This document shows positions 18,472-26,193 of a stretch of DNA of 42,340 nucleotides, in pieces. The notes under the pieces are model-generated. The model saw nothing but the letters and a program-made list of their open reading frames with translations, was not told the origin of the DNA and ran no database searches. How positions within the stretch are numbered: position 1 is the stretch's first letter; every line of letters begins with the position of its first letter. This DNA is from a virus, in IMG/VR virus record IMGVR_UViG_3300045110_000159, positions 1-42,340 of that record; one strand, given 5' to 3'. A program made the translations under genes and the position numbers.

Positions 18472-19325
18472 CGATATGGAGCGACTACAAACCATTGCCG
18501 GCGGATAATGTCGCCGCCCCGCCGGTCGGTGCGCCGGAGGGCATGTGGCCCAGCGCCACCAACGATGTGCTCCGCGAAGTGATGAGCGTCATCAACCAGC
18601 TTGGCCAGCAAGTGACGGATACGTTCGCGGGCTTAGGCTCCATGGCCAACCAAAGCGCGGCCAATGTCAACATAACCGGCGGCACAATCAGCGGCGTCAC
18701 GATCTCCGGAAACGGTGGCGGTCTGACGAATTTGAACGCCTCTGCACTGGCCACCGGCACCGTGCCGGCCGCGCGCATGGCGGGCTACTACGACATCTCC
18801 GTGACCCAAGCGAATAACGCCAACACGGTGGGCGGCATCGCGCCTTCCAATATCGTTCCAGTTGGCACGATCACGGCTTGGTGGGGCAACCCGGCCTCGC
18901 TGCCTAGTAACTGGCATGTCTGCGACGGCACGGGCGGCACGCCTGATTTGCGTGACAAGTACCTGCGTGGTGTCGGCTCCGGCACGGGCTTCGGCAGTGC
19001 GTTCGGCTCCTATACCGGCAGCAGCGTTGCGGCGGGCAACCATAGCCACGGTGCAGCCACGGGGGCGCATACGCTGACGATTGCCGAGATGCCCAGTCAC
19101 ACGCATTCGACGCAGCAAGGTTGGGGCTACATGAACACCACCAGCCCCGCGGGCTACTTTGCTGGCACGGCTACGCTTACCGCGAACGGGCCGCTGGTGA
19201 TCGGTTCTACGGGTGGCGATCAGGCGCATACACATCCCATTGGCAATGATGGCACCCACAGCCACACCATCAACACCGACGCACCCCCGTCAGTCGGGGT
19301 GTACTGGATCATGCGGATGAGTTGA
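18468..19325 (+). CDS. Tail collar-domain receptor-binding protein
   Basis: This 285-aa protein is the last late gene. Residues 60-105 are a beta-helical shaft (ITGGTISGVTISGNGGGLTN, then ASALATGTVPAARM). Residues about 131-180 match the phage tail collar domain (PVGTITAWWG, LPSNWHVCDGTGGTPDLRDKYLRG). Four HxH pairs follow (residues 192-194, 211-213, and two near 255-266). In T4 gp12 such His pairs bind metal in the trimeric receptor-binding tip. The end SVGVYWIMRM is typical of this fold. It is probably a short tail fibre. The first attP-like repeat overlaps the last two bases after its stop codon. Confidence 0.85.
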   Translation: MTIWSDYKPLPADNVAAPPVGAPEGMWPSATNDVLREVMSVINQLGQQVTDTFAGLGSMANQSAANVNITGGTISGVTISGNGGGLTNLNASALATGTVPAARMAGYYDISVTQANNANTVGGIAPSNIVPVGTITAWWGNPASLPSNWHVCDGTGGTPDLRDKYLRGVGSGTGFGSAFGSYTGSSVAAGNHSHGAATGAHTLTIAEMPSHTHSTQQGWGYMNTTSPAGYFAGTATLTANGPLVIGSTGGDQAHTHPIGNDGTHSHTINTDAPPSVGVYWIMRMS

Positions 19326-19615
19326 TGCACCCTCGCTGCACCCTGTTTTCGCCGCGTGCGGTATCTGGATACCTGTCAAATACGACAAATTTGACAAGAC
19401 GTTTAATTTATGCCTTGAAATTCATCTTCGCTAAGCCATTGACGCGCAAGAAAAAAGCCAAAGATGTTTTTGACATCTTTGGCGTATGAGTTGGCCGCAC
19501 GACAACACCACCATCTGGGATATCAGCATTTTTTTAATTTAATTTGTTAGTGTTTTCAACGGCTTAAATGTTACGTATGCAGATGCACCCTCGATTTGCA
19601 CCCTATCTGCACCCT
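19326..19615. other. attP: Probable attP region: five TGCACCCT arm-type repeats around a candidate core
   Basis: TGCACCCT occurs in direct orientation at 19326, 19337, 19584, 19597 and 19608. Spacings of 11, 13 and 11 bp place the copies on about the same helix face. Between the two groups, TGTCAAAT (19374-19381) and ATTTGACA (19389-19396) are perfect inverted repeats separated by 7 bp, the layout of a tyrosine-recombinase core with a 7-bp overlap region. The integrase gene starts its 3' end just right of this region. Arm sites flanking a core next to int is the known architecture of phage attP. The exact core cannot be fixed without the host attB. Confidence 0.55.
19448..19483 (-). terminator. 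Intrinsic terminator downstream of integrase
   Basis: A perfect 10-bp stem (GCCAAAGATG at 19457-19466, CATCTTTGGC at 19474-19483) with a 7-base loop is followed, on the - strand, by a T-run (complement of AAGAAAAAA at 19448-19456). It ends leftward transcription from the integrase operon before it meets the late genes. On the + strand no T-run follows, so it should be one-directional. Confidence 0.85.
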
Positions 19616-19628
19616 AATTATATTTTTT

Positions 19629-20750
19629 TCAATCTCGGCCCCCTGAAATCAGGGTGCCCATCGCTGCCGCGATACCCTTCCCTGCACCCGGCAGACCCTT
19701 CAGATAGACGCCTGCCGTTACCCTTGGATTGCTATGCCCGGCCATGGCCGAGACGCCTCCCAAATCGCCGGTGATTTGCAACGCATGCGATATCATCGTG
19801 TGGCGCAGGAGATGCGGGTGCAGCTTGGCCACGCCGATCTCTTTCGCCTTGGTTTGCAGGTAGTGGCGCAGGCTGGACGGGTCTTGGATTTCGCCCTTGG
19901 CGTTCGGGAACACCAGCCGCTCCGGCCCCGGTTGCAGCCAGCGTTTCCACCGCCTGCGCAGCCGTTCCGCCGTCTCTACCGGCAAGGCGATCTCACGCCC
20001 GCTGCTCTTGGTCTTGGGCGCCCCCATGCGTGCGTCAACGCCGTAGCGGGCGTCGTGGGCCTGTTGGCGCACCGTGACCGATGGGTCCGGCCCATCGAAG
20101 CGTACGTCCTTCCATTCCAGCCCTAGCAACTCGGCCACCCGCATGCCGGTCGTTGCCAGCACATGCAGATGATCGGCCCAGTAGCTACCCTCGCTCAAAT
20201 CGAGCAAGTGCAGCAATTGCGCATGCGTCAGCGGCGTGCGCGGCGCCGAGACGCCTGCGGGCAGTGATATAGTCAGCAGCGGATTTTCTTTCAGCATCTT
20301 GCGCCGCAGGGCGATTTCAATCGGCTTGTTGAGCATCCGGAACACGCCCAAAATCGTGTTGGCGCCTGCGCCCTTCGCGGCCATGGTGTTTTTCAACCGT
20401 TGGAAATCGCCCCATTGCAGCCGATCAACCGGCGTGTCTTTCAGCACCGGGGCGACGTGATGGGCGATGCGGTCCATATAGGTGGCACGGGTGCGTGGTT
20501 TCAGCTTGTCGTTGGTGCGGTGAAAATCGCGGAGGTACTCGATAAAGGAGATATTGCCATTGACCGCAACCAGGCCAGGGTCGAAGGCGTGCGCCTGCTT
20601 GACCGCAGCCGCGACCGCTTCGTGTTCAGTCGGGCCGTGTCCATAAAAATCCTTGGGCTTGCCGCCCAAGCCGCCCACCCTTACCCGGGCCTGGAACCCG
20701 GCACCACGGGTCTTGATGACGGGCTTGCCGATCTTGCGCTCATGCGGCAT
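19629..20750 (-). CDS. int: Tyrosine integrase
   Basis: This 373-aa site-specific recombinase would catalyse integration and, with a helper, excision. The N-terminus (residues 1-60) is a basic arm-binding-type domain. Residues 66-160 form the SAM-like core-binding domain (FIEYLRDFHRTN, PRTRATYMDRI). The catalytic domain shows all expected residues: R204 in TTGMRVAELLGLEW, K246/K248 in PKTKSSGR, H313 and R316 in HPHLLRHT, H339 in GHSNPR and the nucleophile Y349. Length is normal. The start codon overlaps the end of the upstream gene by 11 bases, so the two are coupled. Repeats resembling arm sites and a terminator lie just downstream. Confidence 0.95.
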   Translation of the reverse strand: MPHERKIGKPVIKTRGAGFQARVRVGGLGGKPKDFYGHGPTEHEAVAAAVKQAHAFDPGLVAVNGNISFIEYLRDFHRTNDKLKPRTRATYMDRIAHHVAPVLKDTPVDRLQWGDFQRLKNTMAAKGAGANTILGVFRMLNKPIEIALRRKMLKENPLLTISLPAGVSAPRTPLTHAQLLHLLDLSEGSYWADHLHVLATTGMRVAELLGLEWKDVRFDGPDPSVTVRQQAHDARYGVDARMGAPKTKSSGREIALPVETAERLRRRWKRWLQPGPERLVFPNAKGEIQDPSSLRHYLQTKAKEIGVAKLHPHLLRHTMISHALQITGDLGGVSAMAGHSNPRVTAGVYLKGLPGAGKGIAAAMGTLISGGRD

Positions 20751-21246
20751 CGGTCATCTCCGGCTCGGCAGGCAGCGGGTACTTGCGTGGCCGTCCCCGG
20801 CGGCGGGGCATATCGTTCTTGCCGCTCAGCACGTCGGCCACGGCGGCGACGGTTTCGACGCGATTTTCGTCAATCGCCGCCAAAGCGTACAATGTCTCGA
20901 TTGATTTATGCGGCATGTCCTTATCATGTGCATCATCGACCAGATATCGCAGCGCCATGACCAGTCTAACCAGTGGCGGCATTTTCGGGTCGGAAGCATC
21001 GAGTGCGGATAGGGTGTTAATGGCCCGGTATATCTTTGTCATCGCCATACCGACGCGGGCGGCTTCGCCACCATCGTCATGCCCGAGACTGTCGATATGG
21101 AACCGCAGCACTTCACGTAGATGGGTGGAGAATTCCTGCCCATGCTGCGAGGCGTTCGCCTTCAATCGCGAGTATGTGATGCTATCCAGTTTGATCTGGT
21201 ATGTGTGGAAGTCTTTGTTGTGACTTTTTCGCAAGTTATCTGACAT
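20740..21246 (-). CDS. AT-hook protein with ribbon-helix-helix-like start, integrase partner
   Basis: This 168-aa protein lies directly upstream of int in the same operon. Residues 14-52 (YQIKLDSITYSRLKANASQ then EFSTHLREVLRFHI) look like a ribbon-helix-helix fold: one strand then two helices. Residues 60-145 are helical. Residues 147-156 (PRRRGRPRKY) form a classic AT-hook with the GRP core, which binds the minor groove of AT-rich DNA. The attP-like region has AT-rich stretches. I infer a DNA-bending or directionality role, or autoregulation; a copy of the AGGGTGCA sequence lies 52 bp upstream of its start. No family is recognised. Confidence 0.7.
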   Translation of the reverse strand: MSDNLRKSHNKDFHTYQIKLDSITYSRLKANASQHGQEFSTHLREVLRFHIDSLGHDDGGEAARVGMAMTKIYRAINTLSALDASDPKMPPLVRLVMALRYLVDDAHDKDMPHKSIETLYALAAIDENRVETVAAVADVLSGKNDMPRRRGRPRKYPLPAEPEMTDAA

Positions 21247-21565
21247 TGCTAAGCTGGTGCTTTTGGTCTGTTTGTTCAGGTTCGGTTAGGCGTGGCGAGG
21301 GTGCATCAAAAGCATTTAATTCCCTCACGCGAATTTGGTTTCAGGCGAACTCCTAGATAATTCGGCGAATCGTGTCGCGCACCGTTTATACAACGTGAAC
21401 GCATTTGACGAAAGCCCATATTTTTAGCTGCTGCATCTACCTATTTTTCGGCAGTACCACAGGCATTTTTCGTCGTTGACCAGCGTGGCGATTTAGTTAT
21501 GTTTTGGTTAACGACCTGCATATTCGTCGGCTTCGCCCTCCATACCAAAATCAGGGCCTAAGTTA
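21247..21565. promoter_or_regulatory. Divergent intergenic region between int operon and replication operon
   Basis: This 319-bp gap separates leftward integration genes from rightward replication genes. It is AT-richer than its surroundings. It holds one inverted copy of the attP arm sequence (AGGGTGCA, 21298-21305) near the int-operon side and a possible rightward promoter at 21476-21503. I found no convincing small gene or long palindrome in it. Confidence 0.6.
21476..21503 (+). promoter_or_regulatory. Possible sigma70-type promoter for the replication operon
   Basis: TTGACC at 21476-21481 and TATGTT at 21498-21503 are separated by 16 bp, close to the TTGACA/TATAAT consensus, and point at the gene starting at 21566. 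The -10 match is moderate. Confidence 0.4.
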
Positions 21566-21910
21566 GTGACATCGTTAAACAAACCCGTCCGCCCGCTGTA
21601 CTGCGAGGCGGTATTGGAGTACCGCAGTCTTTTTACCTCTGCGCGCAAGGCAGCCCAGTATGTCGGGCTGTCCCATCAAACAATTCTGGCCCGTGCCAAG
21701 GCGGGCAAAATACCGGGTGTCGTAACAGAAGGTAACAGGGTTTTAATTCCATGGCGGTGGGTGCAATTCCGCGCCATCAACGTTGAACGCAGCCTGCGCG
21801 GGCTGGTGCCGTTGGAATGGAAGGACGTGACTATTGCCAGCACGCCGGAGCAGTTGAAGGCGCTGGCGACGGGCGAGACGGACGACAACCTGCCGACCTG
21901 GGCGTGCTGA
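21566..21910 (+). CDS. Helix-turn-helix DNA-binding protein (excisionase/MerR-like fold)
   Basis: This 114-aa protein begins the rightward operon. Residues 25-66 (TSARKAAQYVGLSHQTILARAKAGKIPGVV, then RVLIPWRWV) fit the winged-helix HTH_17/excisionase-type fold: two helices followed by a hairpin ending in a Trp. Such proteins act as excisionases or as transcription regulators. Either is possible here: it is the first gene opposite the integrase operon, a usual place for a control protein. The start GTG 21566 is the best available; no clear ribosome site precedes it, so the true start could be a few codons away. Confidence 0.7.
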   Translation: MTSLNKPVRPLYCEAVLEYRSLFTSARKAAQYVGLSHQTILARAKAGKIPGVVTEGNRVLIPWRWVQFRAINVERSLRGLVPLEWKDVTIASTPEQLKALATGETDDNLPTWAC

Positions 21911-21911
21911 C

Positions 21912-23240
21912 GTGCCCGCGCTGTTGCCGCATCAGCCGATGGCGATCAATTGGTTGAAGTCGCACCCGACCGGCTACCTGGCCGGCGCTCCCGGCACCGG
22001 CAAGACGGCTGAGATCGTCTGTGCCGCCTGCGAAAGTGGTGCCGACAAGATACTCATCACGGCACCCGTTCCGGCCCTCTACCACTGGAAGCGCGAATTC
22101 GCGCGGTTCGGCAACCGCAGTGCGACGGTTGTGCGCAACGCCGATGATATCAAGACGGCCAAATCACCGATCTGGATCACTAATCCTGACCGGCTCTACG
22201 ACCAACGGTTCTTCAACGCGCTCAGGGCCGAAAGCTACGACCTGCTCGTAGCGGATGAGGCGCATGCGTATAAATCGCCTGCGGCCAAGCGTTCCCGGCT
22301 CATGTTGGGCAAGGGCGGGCTGGTGCATCGCGCCAAACGGCGCTGGCTCGCATCAGGTACGCCGATGCCGCAAGGGCCGCAAGATTTGTATTTACCGTTG
22401 CGTGTGCTGTGGCCCGACGTGATCGAAGGCATGAACCGCGATTCGTTTATCATGCAATATCACGTCCTTGCGGCTGATCGCGTCAAAATCCTTGGTGCGA
22501 AAAATATGCACCTGTTGCGCGCAAAATTGCAGCCGCACTTTCTTTTCCAGGGTACCGAGTTGCTGTCGTTGCCGCCGCTGCGCTTCGGCGTGATCCCGCT
22601 CGACCCGGCCGAGTTGCATTTTGAGCGTGAATTGCTCAAACGTGTTCTGCTTCTGGCTAAGGCGGAAATGTGGGGTGCGCTCAATGATCAAGACCTGATG
22701 GCCTTGGTGACGGAGACGCATTTTCACCTGTCTACTGCACGCGCCATGCTCGCGGAGGCGAAAGCGGTTCCAGTGGCCACGTCGGCCGCGGACAAGCTGT
22801 ATAGCGGCGCCGTCGATAAGATCGTCATTTTCTGCGACCATCTGGCGCCGTTGAAGCGGCTGCACACGATGCTGGCCGGCTTCAACCCGGTCGTGGTGAC
22901 GGGCGACGTAGGCGCACAGCGGCGTGACGATGCCGTTATCAAGTTTCAGTCCGACCCGGCTTGCCGGGTGTTCCTGTCACAGACCAGGGCCGGCGGCGTG
23001 GCGATCACGCTCACCGCCGCCGCCGAAGTCTGGTTCCTCGATTGCCCATGGAGTGCCGCCGATCTGATCCAGGCAGCTAAACGCTTGCATCGCATCGGCC
23101 AGATGCGCAGCGTGCTCGCGCGTGTCTGGACCGTGGGCGGGACGATTGACGATGCGGTCAGCCGCGTCGTGGCCAGAAAAGCGGGCATGGCCACCGCACT
23201 CGACAAAGCCTTGGTAGAGGGAGAACTACAATGGAGTTGA
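21912..23240 (+). CDS. SNF2-type DNA helicase/translocase
   Basis: This 442-aa protein is a superfamily 2 ATPase. Motif I is GAPGTGKT (residues 25-32), motif II DEAH (115-118), motif III SGTPM (148-152); the C-terminal lobe ends with QAAKRLHRIGQ (motif VI, arginines R391 and R394). HRIGQ is characteristic of SNF2/Swi2 proteins. Small SNF2 helicases are standard members of phage replication clusters with DUF2800, DUF2815 and a family A polymerase, as here. It probably remodels or unwinds DNA at replication or recombination intermediates. The GTG start lies one base after the previous stop. It overlaps the next gene by 10 bases. Confidence 0.9.
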   Translation: MPALLPHQPMAINWLKSHPTGYLAGAPGTGKTAEIVCAACESGADKILITAPVPALYHWKREFARFGNRSATVVRNADDIKTAKSPIWITNPDRLYDQRFFNALRAESYDLLVADEAHAYKSPAAKRSRLMLGKGGLVHRAKRRWLASGTPMPQGPQDLYLPLRVLWPDVIEGMNRDSFIMQYHVLAADRVKILGAKNMHLLRAKLQPHFLFQGTELLSLPPLRFGVIPLDPAELHFERELLKRVLLLAKAEMWGALNDQDLMALVTETHFHLSTARAMLAEAKAVPVATSAADKLYSGAVDKIVIFCDHLAPLKRLHTMLAGFNPVVVTGDVGAQRRDDAVIKFQSDPACRVFLSQTRAGGVAITLTAAAEVWFLDCPWSAADLIQAAKRLHRIGQMRSVLARVWTVGGTIDDAVSRVVARKAGMATALDKALVEGELQWS

Positions 23241-23791
23241 CGCTGACGATCACCGGCACGCAGGGCGAAGCCGGTGTGATTGCCGACGTGATCCGCGGCT
23301 TGCAGGGCAAGGTCACGGACATGGTGCTCGGCGTGAGCAAGGTCGAGAAGGTCGTGCATGCCAAGGCGGAAGCGCCGGTGAATGCTGACGGGCGCGCACC
23401 CGTTGACTATCAGGGGCAAAGCGCGCTCGCGCAGGCGCCTGCGGGAGAGCCGGATGAACCGGAGCGCACCACACCCGCAGCCGAAGGCGCCAAGCGGCGT
23501 GGGCGCCCGCCCAAGACCACGGCGGCGCTTCCCGTAGAGCAAGTGGCGATGCCGCTGCCGGAGCCGGATGACGAGGACTGGCTGACCCTGCAAGACTTCC
23601 GTAGCCAGGCGGTGCAATGGCTCAAAGCTAATCCGCATCTGAACGCGCATGCCACCGATGTCTTCACCAAGCATGTCGGCACCAATAGCGGGCAGTTGCA
23701 AGACGTGCCGCAAAGTGCACGTCGCCAGTTCCTTGCCGATCTGCAAGCCATCGCTCCGGCCCCGAACGGGGAAGCGCCGTCGTGGGGCTGA
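23231..23791 (+). CDS. AT-hook-containing protein of the replication operon, unknown
   Basis: This 186-aa protein has three parts: residues 1-50 a small alpha/beta unit (LTLTITGTQGEAGVIADVI, then DMVLGVSKVEKV); residues 51-110 a disordered Pro/Glu/Ala linker holding an AT-hook (KRRGRPPK); and residues 115-175 a helical end (DFRSQAVQWLKANPHL). The ATG has a good ribosome site (GAGGGAGA). The AT-hook suggests DNA binding. Its place between helicase and nuclease suggests an accessory replication role. It is the second AT-hook protein in the genome. I do not recognise the family. Confidence 0.7.
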   Translation: MELTLTITGTQGEAGVIADVIRGLQGKVTDMVLGVSKVEKVVHAKAEAPVNADGRAPVDYQGQSALAQAPAGEPDEPERTTPAAEGAKRRGRPPKTTAALPVEQVAMPLPEPDDEDWLTLQDFRSQAVQWLKANPHLNAHATDVFTKHVGTNSGQLQDVPQSARRQFLADLQAIAPAPNGEAPSWG

Positions 23792-24873
23792 CACTCACCG
23801 GGCACAACCTCTACTCGCCATCGGCGGCGCACCGCTGGATGGCATGCCCGGCATCGTGGGCGGCGGAACGGCTGGTGCCTGACCGCCCGCCCGGTCCCGC
23901 CGCGGCCGAAGGCACGGCGATGCACTCTATTGCCGCGAAGTGCATTGAGACAGGCATGGAACCCGACGAAGTGCTGGCCGAAGCAGCACCCCTACGCCTC
24001 TATACCGACCTGGTGCAGCGTGTCGCGGCACCCGCCGACAACGCCTTGTTCGTAGAGCACCATGTCAACGTCACGTCGGTGCATCCCGACCTTGGCGGCA
24101 CGGTCGATGCCGCTGTCTTAGAGCCGGACCATCTCACCGTCTTCGACCTGAAATTCGGCCAGGGCGTCTATGTGCCCGCGATCAACAACCCGCAGGCCGC
24201 GATCTACGCGCTGGGGATGCTCGATTACTTGCCGCAGCAAACGCAAGCCGCGGTCGAGGGCGTCAACATGGTTATCGTGCAGCCGCGCTGGCACGATGAG
24301 GATGACCGCGTGCGCGTCTGGGCCACGACCAAGACCGAATTGCACCAGTGGCGCGACGACATCTTGAAGCCCGCGATTGCGGCCACGCGCGCCAGCCAAC
24401 TGCGGTTCAACGCTGGCCCGCACTGCAAATTCTGCCGCTACCGGCACGTCTGTCCGACGCTTGAAGCGTACGAACGCCAGATCGTCACGATAGAGCAGGA
24501 CGGGCTGCCGAACGATATCCTGGCCGATCTGCTTCACGGCATCCCGCAAGTCGAAGCCCGCATCACGGCGCTGCGTGACCTGGCGCTTGACCGTGCCAAG
24601 CAGGGCCAGACCATCCCCGGCTACCGGCTGGAAGAGACGTATTCGCACCGTAAATGGCTGGACCCGCTCGCGACGGCATGGGCGCTGAACGATGCGGGCT
24701 TGGGCGATGCCGTTATTTATGAAACGAAACTGTATTCGCCCGCCTACATTGAAAAATTGCTGGGCAAGAAGCGGCTGGAACTGATGCCGGAGACGATCAA
24801 GGAAGTGACGGGCGTGAAACTGGTCGTAGATGCCAAGCCTAAAGTACCGAACCTGCCATCATGGGCAATATGA
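23782..24873 (+). CDS. DUF2800 PD-(D/E)XK nuclease (RecB/Cas4-like)
   Basis: This 363-aa protein matches the DUF2800 phage family. N-terminal SPSAAHRWMACPAS and EGTAMH, then LGGTVDAAV (D109) and VFDLKFGQG (D122, K124), and NPQAAIYALG (Q138) make up the PD-(D/E)XK core of RecB-family nucleases. One N-terminal cysteine (C22) and three C-terminal ones (C215, C218, C224 in CKFCRYRHVC) are arranged as in the Fe-S cluster of AddB and Cas4. A DNA end-processing exonuclease working with the adjacent ssDNA-binding protein is likely. The GTG start at 23782 overlaps the upstream gene's end by 10 bases. Confidence 0.88.
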   Translation: MGLTLTGHNLYSPSAAHRWMACPASWAAERLVPDRPPGPAAAEGTAMHSIAAKCIETGMEPDEVLAEAAPLRLYTDLVQRVAAPADNALFVEHHVNVTSVHPDLGGTVDAAVLEPDHLTVFDLKFGQGVYVPAINNPQAAIYALGMLDYLPQQTQAAVEGVNMVIVQPRWHDEDDRVRVWATTKTELHQWRDDILKPAIAATRASQLRFNAGPHCKFCRYRHVCPTLEAYERQIVTIEQDGLPNDILADLLHGIPQVEARITALRDLALDRAKQGQTIPGYRLEETYSHRKWLDPLATAWALNDAGLGDAVIYETKLYSPAYIEKLLGKKRLELMPETIKEVTGVKLVVDAKPKVPNLPSWAI

Positions 24874-24884
24874 AGGAGCAGACA

Positions 24885-25535
24885 ATGAGTTACGAAGACC
24901 TCAAACCAAACGTGCAGGGGCGCTTCCTGACCACGGGTGCGGTCATCCTGTCCTACCCGTTCCTGTTCACGCCCCGGGCGTTCCGCGACGATCCCGGCCA
25001 GGCGCCGAAATACAATGCCACGGCGCTGATCGATCCGTCCAAGCCCTACATGCGCGCCACGCTCGATGCCGCCAAGCTCGCCTGCGAGAAGGCTGCCGAT
25101 ACCAGTTCCAAGTTCTCGAAAGAGCAGTGGAAAGCATGGAAAGCCGCAGGCGCATTCTCCTGGCCGATCCAGGACGGCAACAGCAAGATCGATGCTGTCG
25201 GTTACAAGAACCGCTGGTTCATCCGCGCCAGCGCGGCGGCTGACCGCAAGCCGGCGGTGGTGGACCGCTACGGCCGGCCGCTGACGGACCAGCTTGAAAT
25301 CTACCCGGGCTGCATCGTCAGCATGAAACTCGAATTCTTCGGCTACAACTACATGAACATGAAACGTGGCGTGACCGCCGGCTTGTTCAGCGTGCAAAAG
25401 CTGGCCGATGGAGATCGTCTTGATGATAGGCCCGAAGACTGGGGAAATTTCCCATCCGTCGTTGATGACGACGATGCACCCGCCGTGGCTGGTCGTCGTG
25501 AAAGCGGCGCCTCTTCCGAACCTTCGTGGACATAA
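24885..25535 (+). CDS. DUF2815 single-stranded DNA-binding protein
   Basis: This 216-aa protein fits the DUF2815 family of phage ssDNA-binding proteins (OB-fold). Landmarks are RFLTTGAVILSYPFLFTPRAF, KYNATALIDPSK, an inserted helical part, KNRWFIRAS, then LEIYPGCIVSMKLEFFGYN and GVTAGLFSVQKL, with an acidic tail (VVDDDDAPA) as in other SSBs. ATG 24885 has AAGGAG eight bases upstream and was chosen over an in-frame ATG at 24861 inside the nuclease gene. The DUF2800-DUF2815-polymerase order is typical. It would coat ssDNA at replication forks and recombination intermediates. Confidence 0.88.
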   Translation: MSYEDLKPNVQGRFLTTGAVILSYPFLFTPRAFRDDPGQAPKYNATALIDPSKPYMRATLDAAKLACEKAADTSSKFSKEQWKAWKAAGAFSWPIQDGNSKIDAVGYKNRWFIRASAAADRKPAVVDRYGRPLTDQLEIYPGCIVSMKLEFFGYNYMNMKRGVTAGLFSVQKLADGDRLDDRPEDWGNFPSVVDDDDAPAVAGRRESGASSEPSWT

Positions 25536-25545
25536 GGAGATCAAC

Positions 25546-26064
25546 ATGAGCGTGCAGACAATCAAAGACTTGATCGATGCCGGTGCCGAACCCGTCATCA
25601 TCTTCGAAGCCCTGTGCCAACAGGAACGCTATGACGTGAATGAGGTAGCCTACCTGGCGGGCATTACCGCCAAGTTGCCGCCTGTCGTCAAGAACGTGCC
25701 GTATGCCGCACAGGAAGGCACCAACCTGACCTGCACGATGGGCGAGTGGGTGGGCGAGCCAACGTCATACGCCTATCAGTGGGAGGCGGATGGCGCCGCG
25801 GTTGGCACTGGCACGCCCTACGCCGTGACGGCTGCCGATAACGGCAAAGTCTTTACGTGCATCGTCACGGCGACCAACGCCAATGGCCAGACCGCAGCCC
25901 CGGCATCCAATGCCGTTACCGTCTCGGGTGCCGTCGTGATGGAAGCCCAAGCGGCGGCGCCGCATCACGAAGCACCTAAGGCCAAACACGAAGACACCAA
26001 GAACGATCACGGCGGACGGATGCCGTCCCGCCACGAAGAGCCGAAGAATAAGCGCGACTCGTGA
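25546..26064 (+). CDS. Ig-like domain protein inside the replication operon
   Basis: This 172-aa protein starts at ATG 25546 with AAGGAGA upstream; longer in-frame starts run through the SSB gene. Residues 1-45 form a helical N-terminus. Residues about 52-126 are an Ig-like fold with the classic cysteines and tryptophans (LTCTMGEWVG, YAYQWEADGAAV, DNGKVFTCIVTATNANG, SNAVTV). The last 45 residues are hydrophilic, rich in His, Lys, Glu and Pro. Ig-like domains in phages usually sit on virion surfaces, so its place between SSB and polymerase is odd. No signal peptide is seen. Its stop overlaps the GTG of the next tiny gene. Confidence 0.75.
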   Translation: MSVQTIKDLIDAGAEPVIIFEALCQQERYDVNEVAYLAGITAKLPPVVKNVPYAAQEGTNLTCTMGEWVGEPTSYAYQWEADGAAVGTGTPYAVTAADNGKVFTCIVTATNANGQTAAPASNAVTVSGAVVMEAQAAAPHHEAPKAKHEDTKNDHGGRMPSRHEEPKNKRDS

Positions 26065-26186
26065 CCCGAATGCGCCGCAGGCGACTGCGGCGCATTCGCA
26101 ACCGCCTGAAACCTTTCATGTGGCTGGCCTTACCCGCCGCCGCACTGGTGCTGGTTGTGCTTGGGTTGGGGTTTGGAAACCTGTGA
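26061..26186 (+). CDS. 41-aa Arg-rich single-helix membrane protein
   Basis: The frame opens with GTG 26061, overlapping the previous TGA (GTGA), and ends at TGA 26184-26186, eight bases before the polymerase start. The first 18 residues carry nine Arg and one Lys, followed by one membrane helix of about 20 residues (WLALPAAALVLVVLGLGFG). The positive-inside rule predicts N-in topology. A start at ATG 26070 is also possible. A 12-bp palindrome covers codons 3-13. Good fit between neighbours and a clean membrane segment make it a credible gene, but such a short frame needs proof. Confidence 0.55.
   Translation: MTRMRRRRLRRIRNRLKPFMWLALPAAALVLVVLGLGFGNL
26068..26097 (+). promoter_or_regulatory. 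12-bp perfect hairpin upstream of the polymerase gene
   Basis: GAATGCGCCGCA (26068-26079) and TGCGGCGCATTC (26086-26097) pair perfectly around a 6-base loop. No T-run follows, so it is not a usual terminator. It lies just inside the tiny Arg-rich gene and about 100 bases before the polymerase start, where it could slow ribosomes or adjust polymerase expression. Confidence 0.6.
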
Positions 26187-26193
26187 GGTTGAC

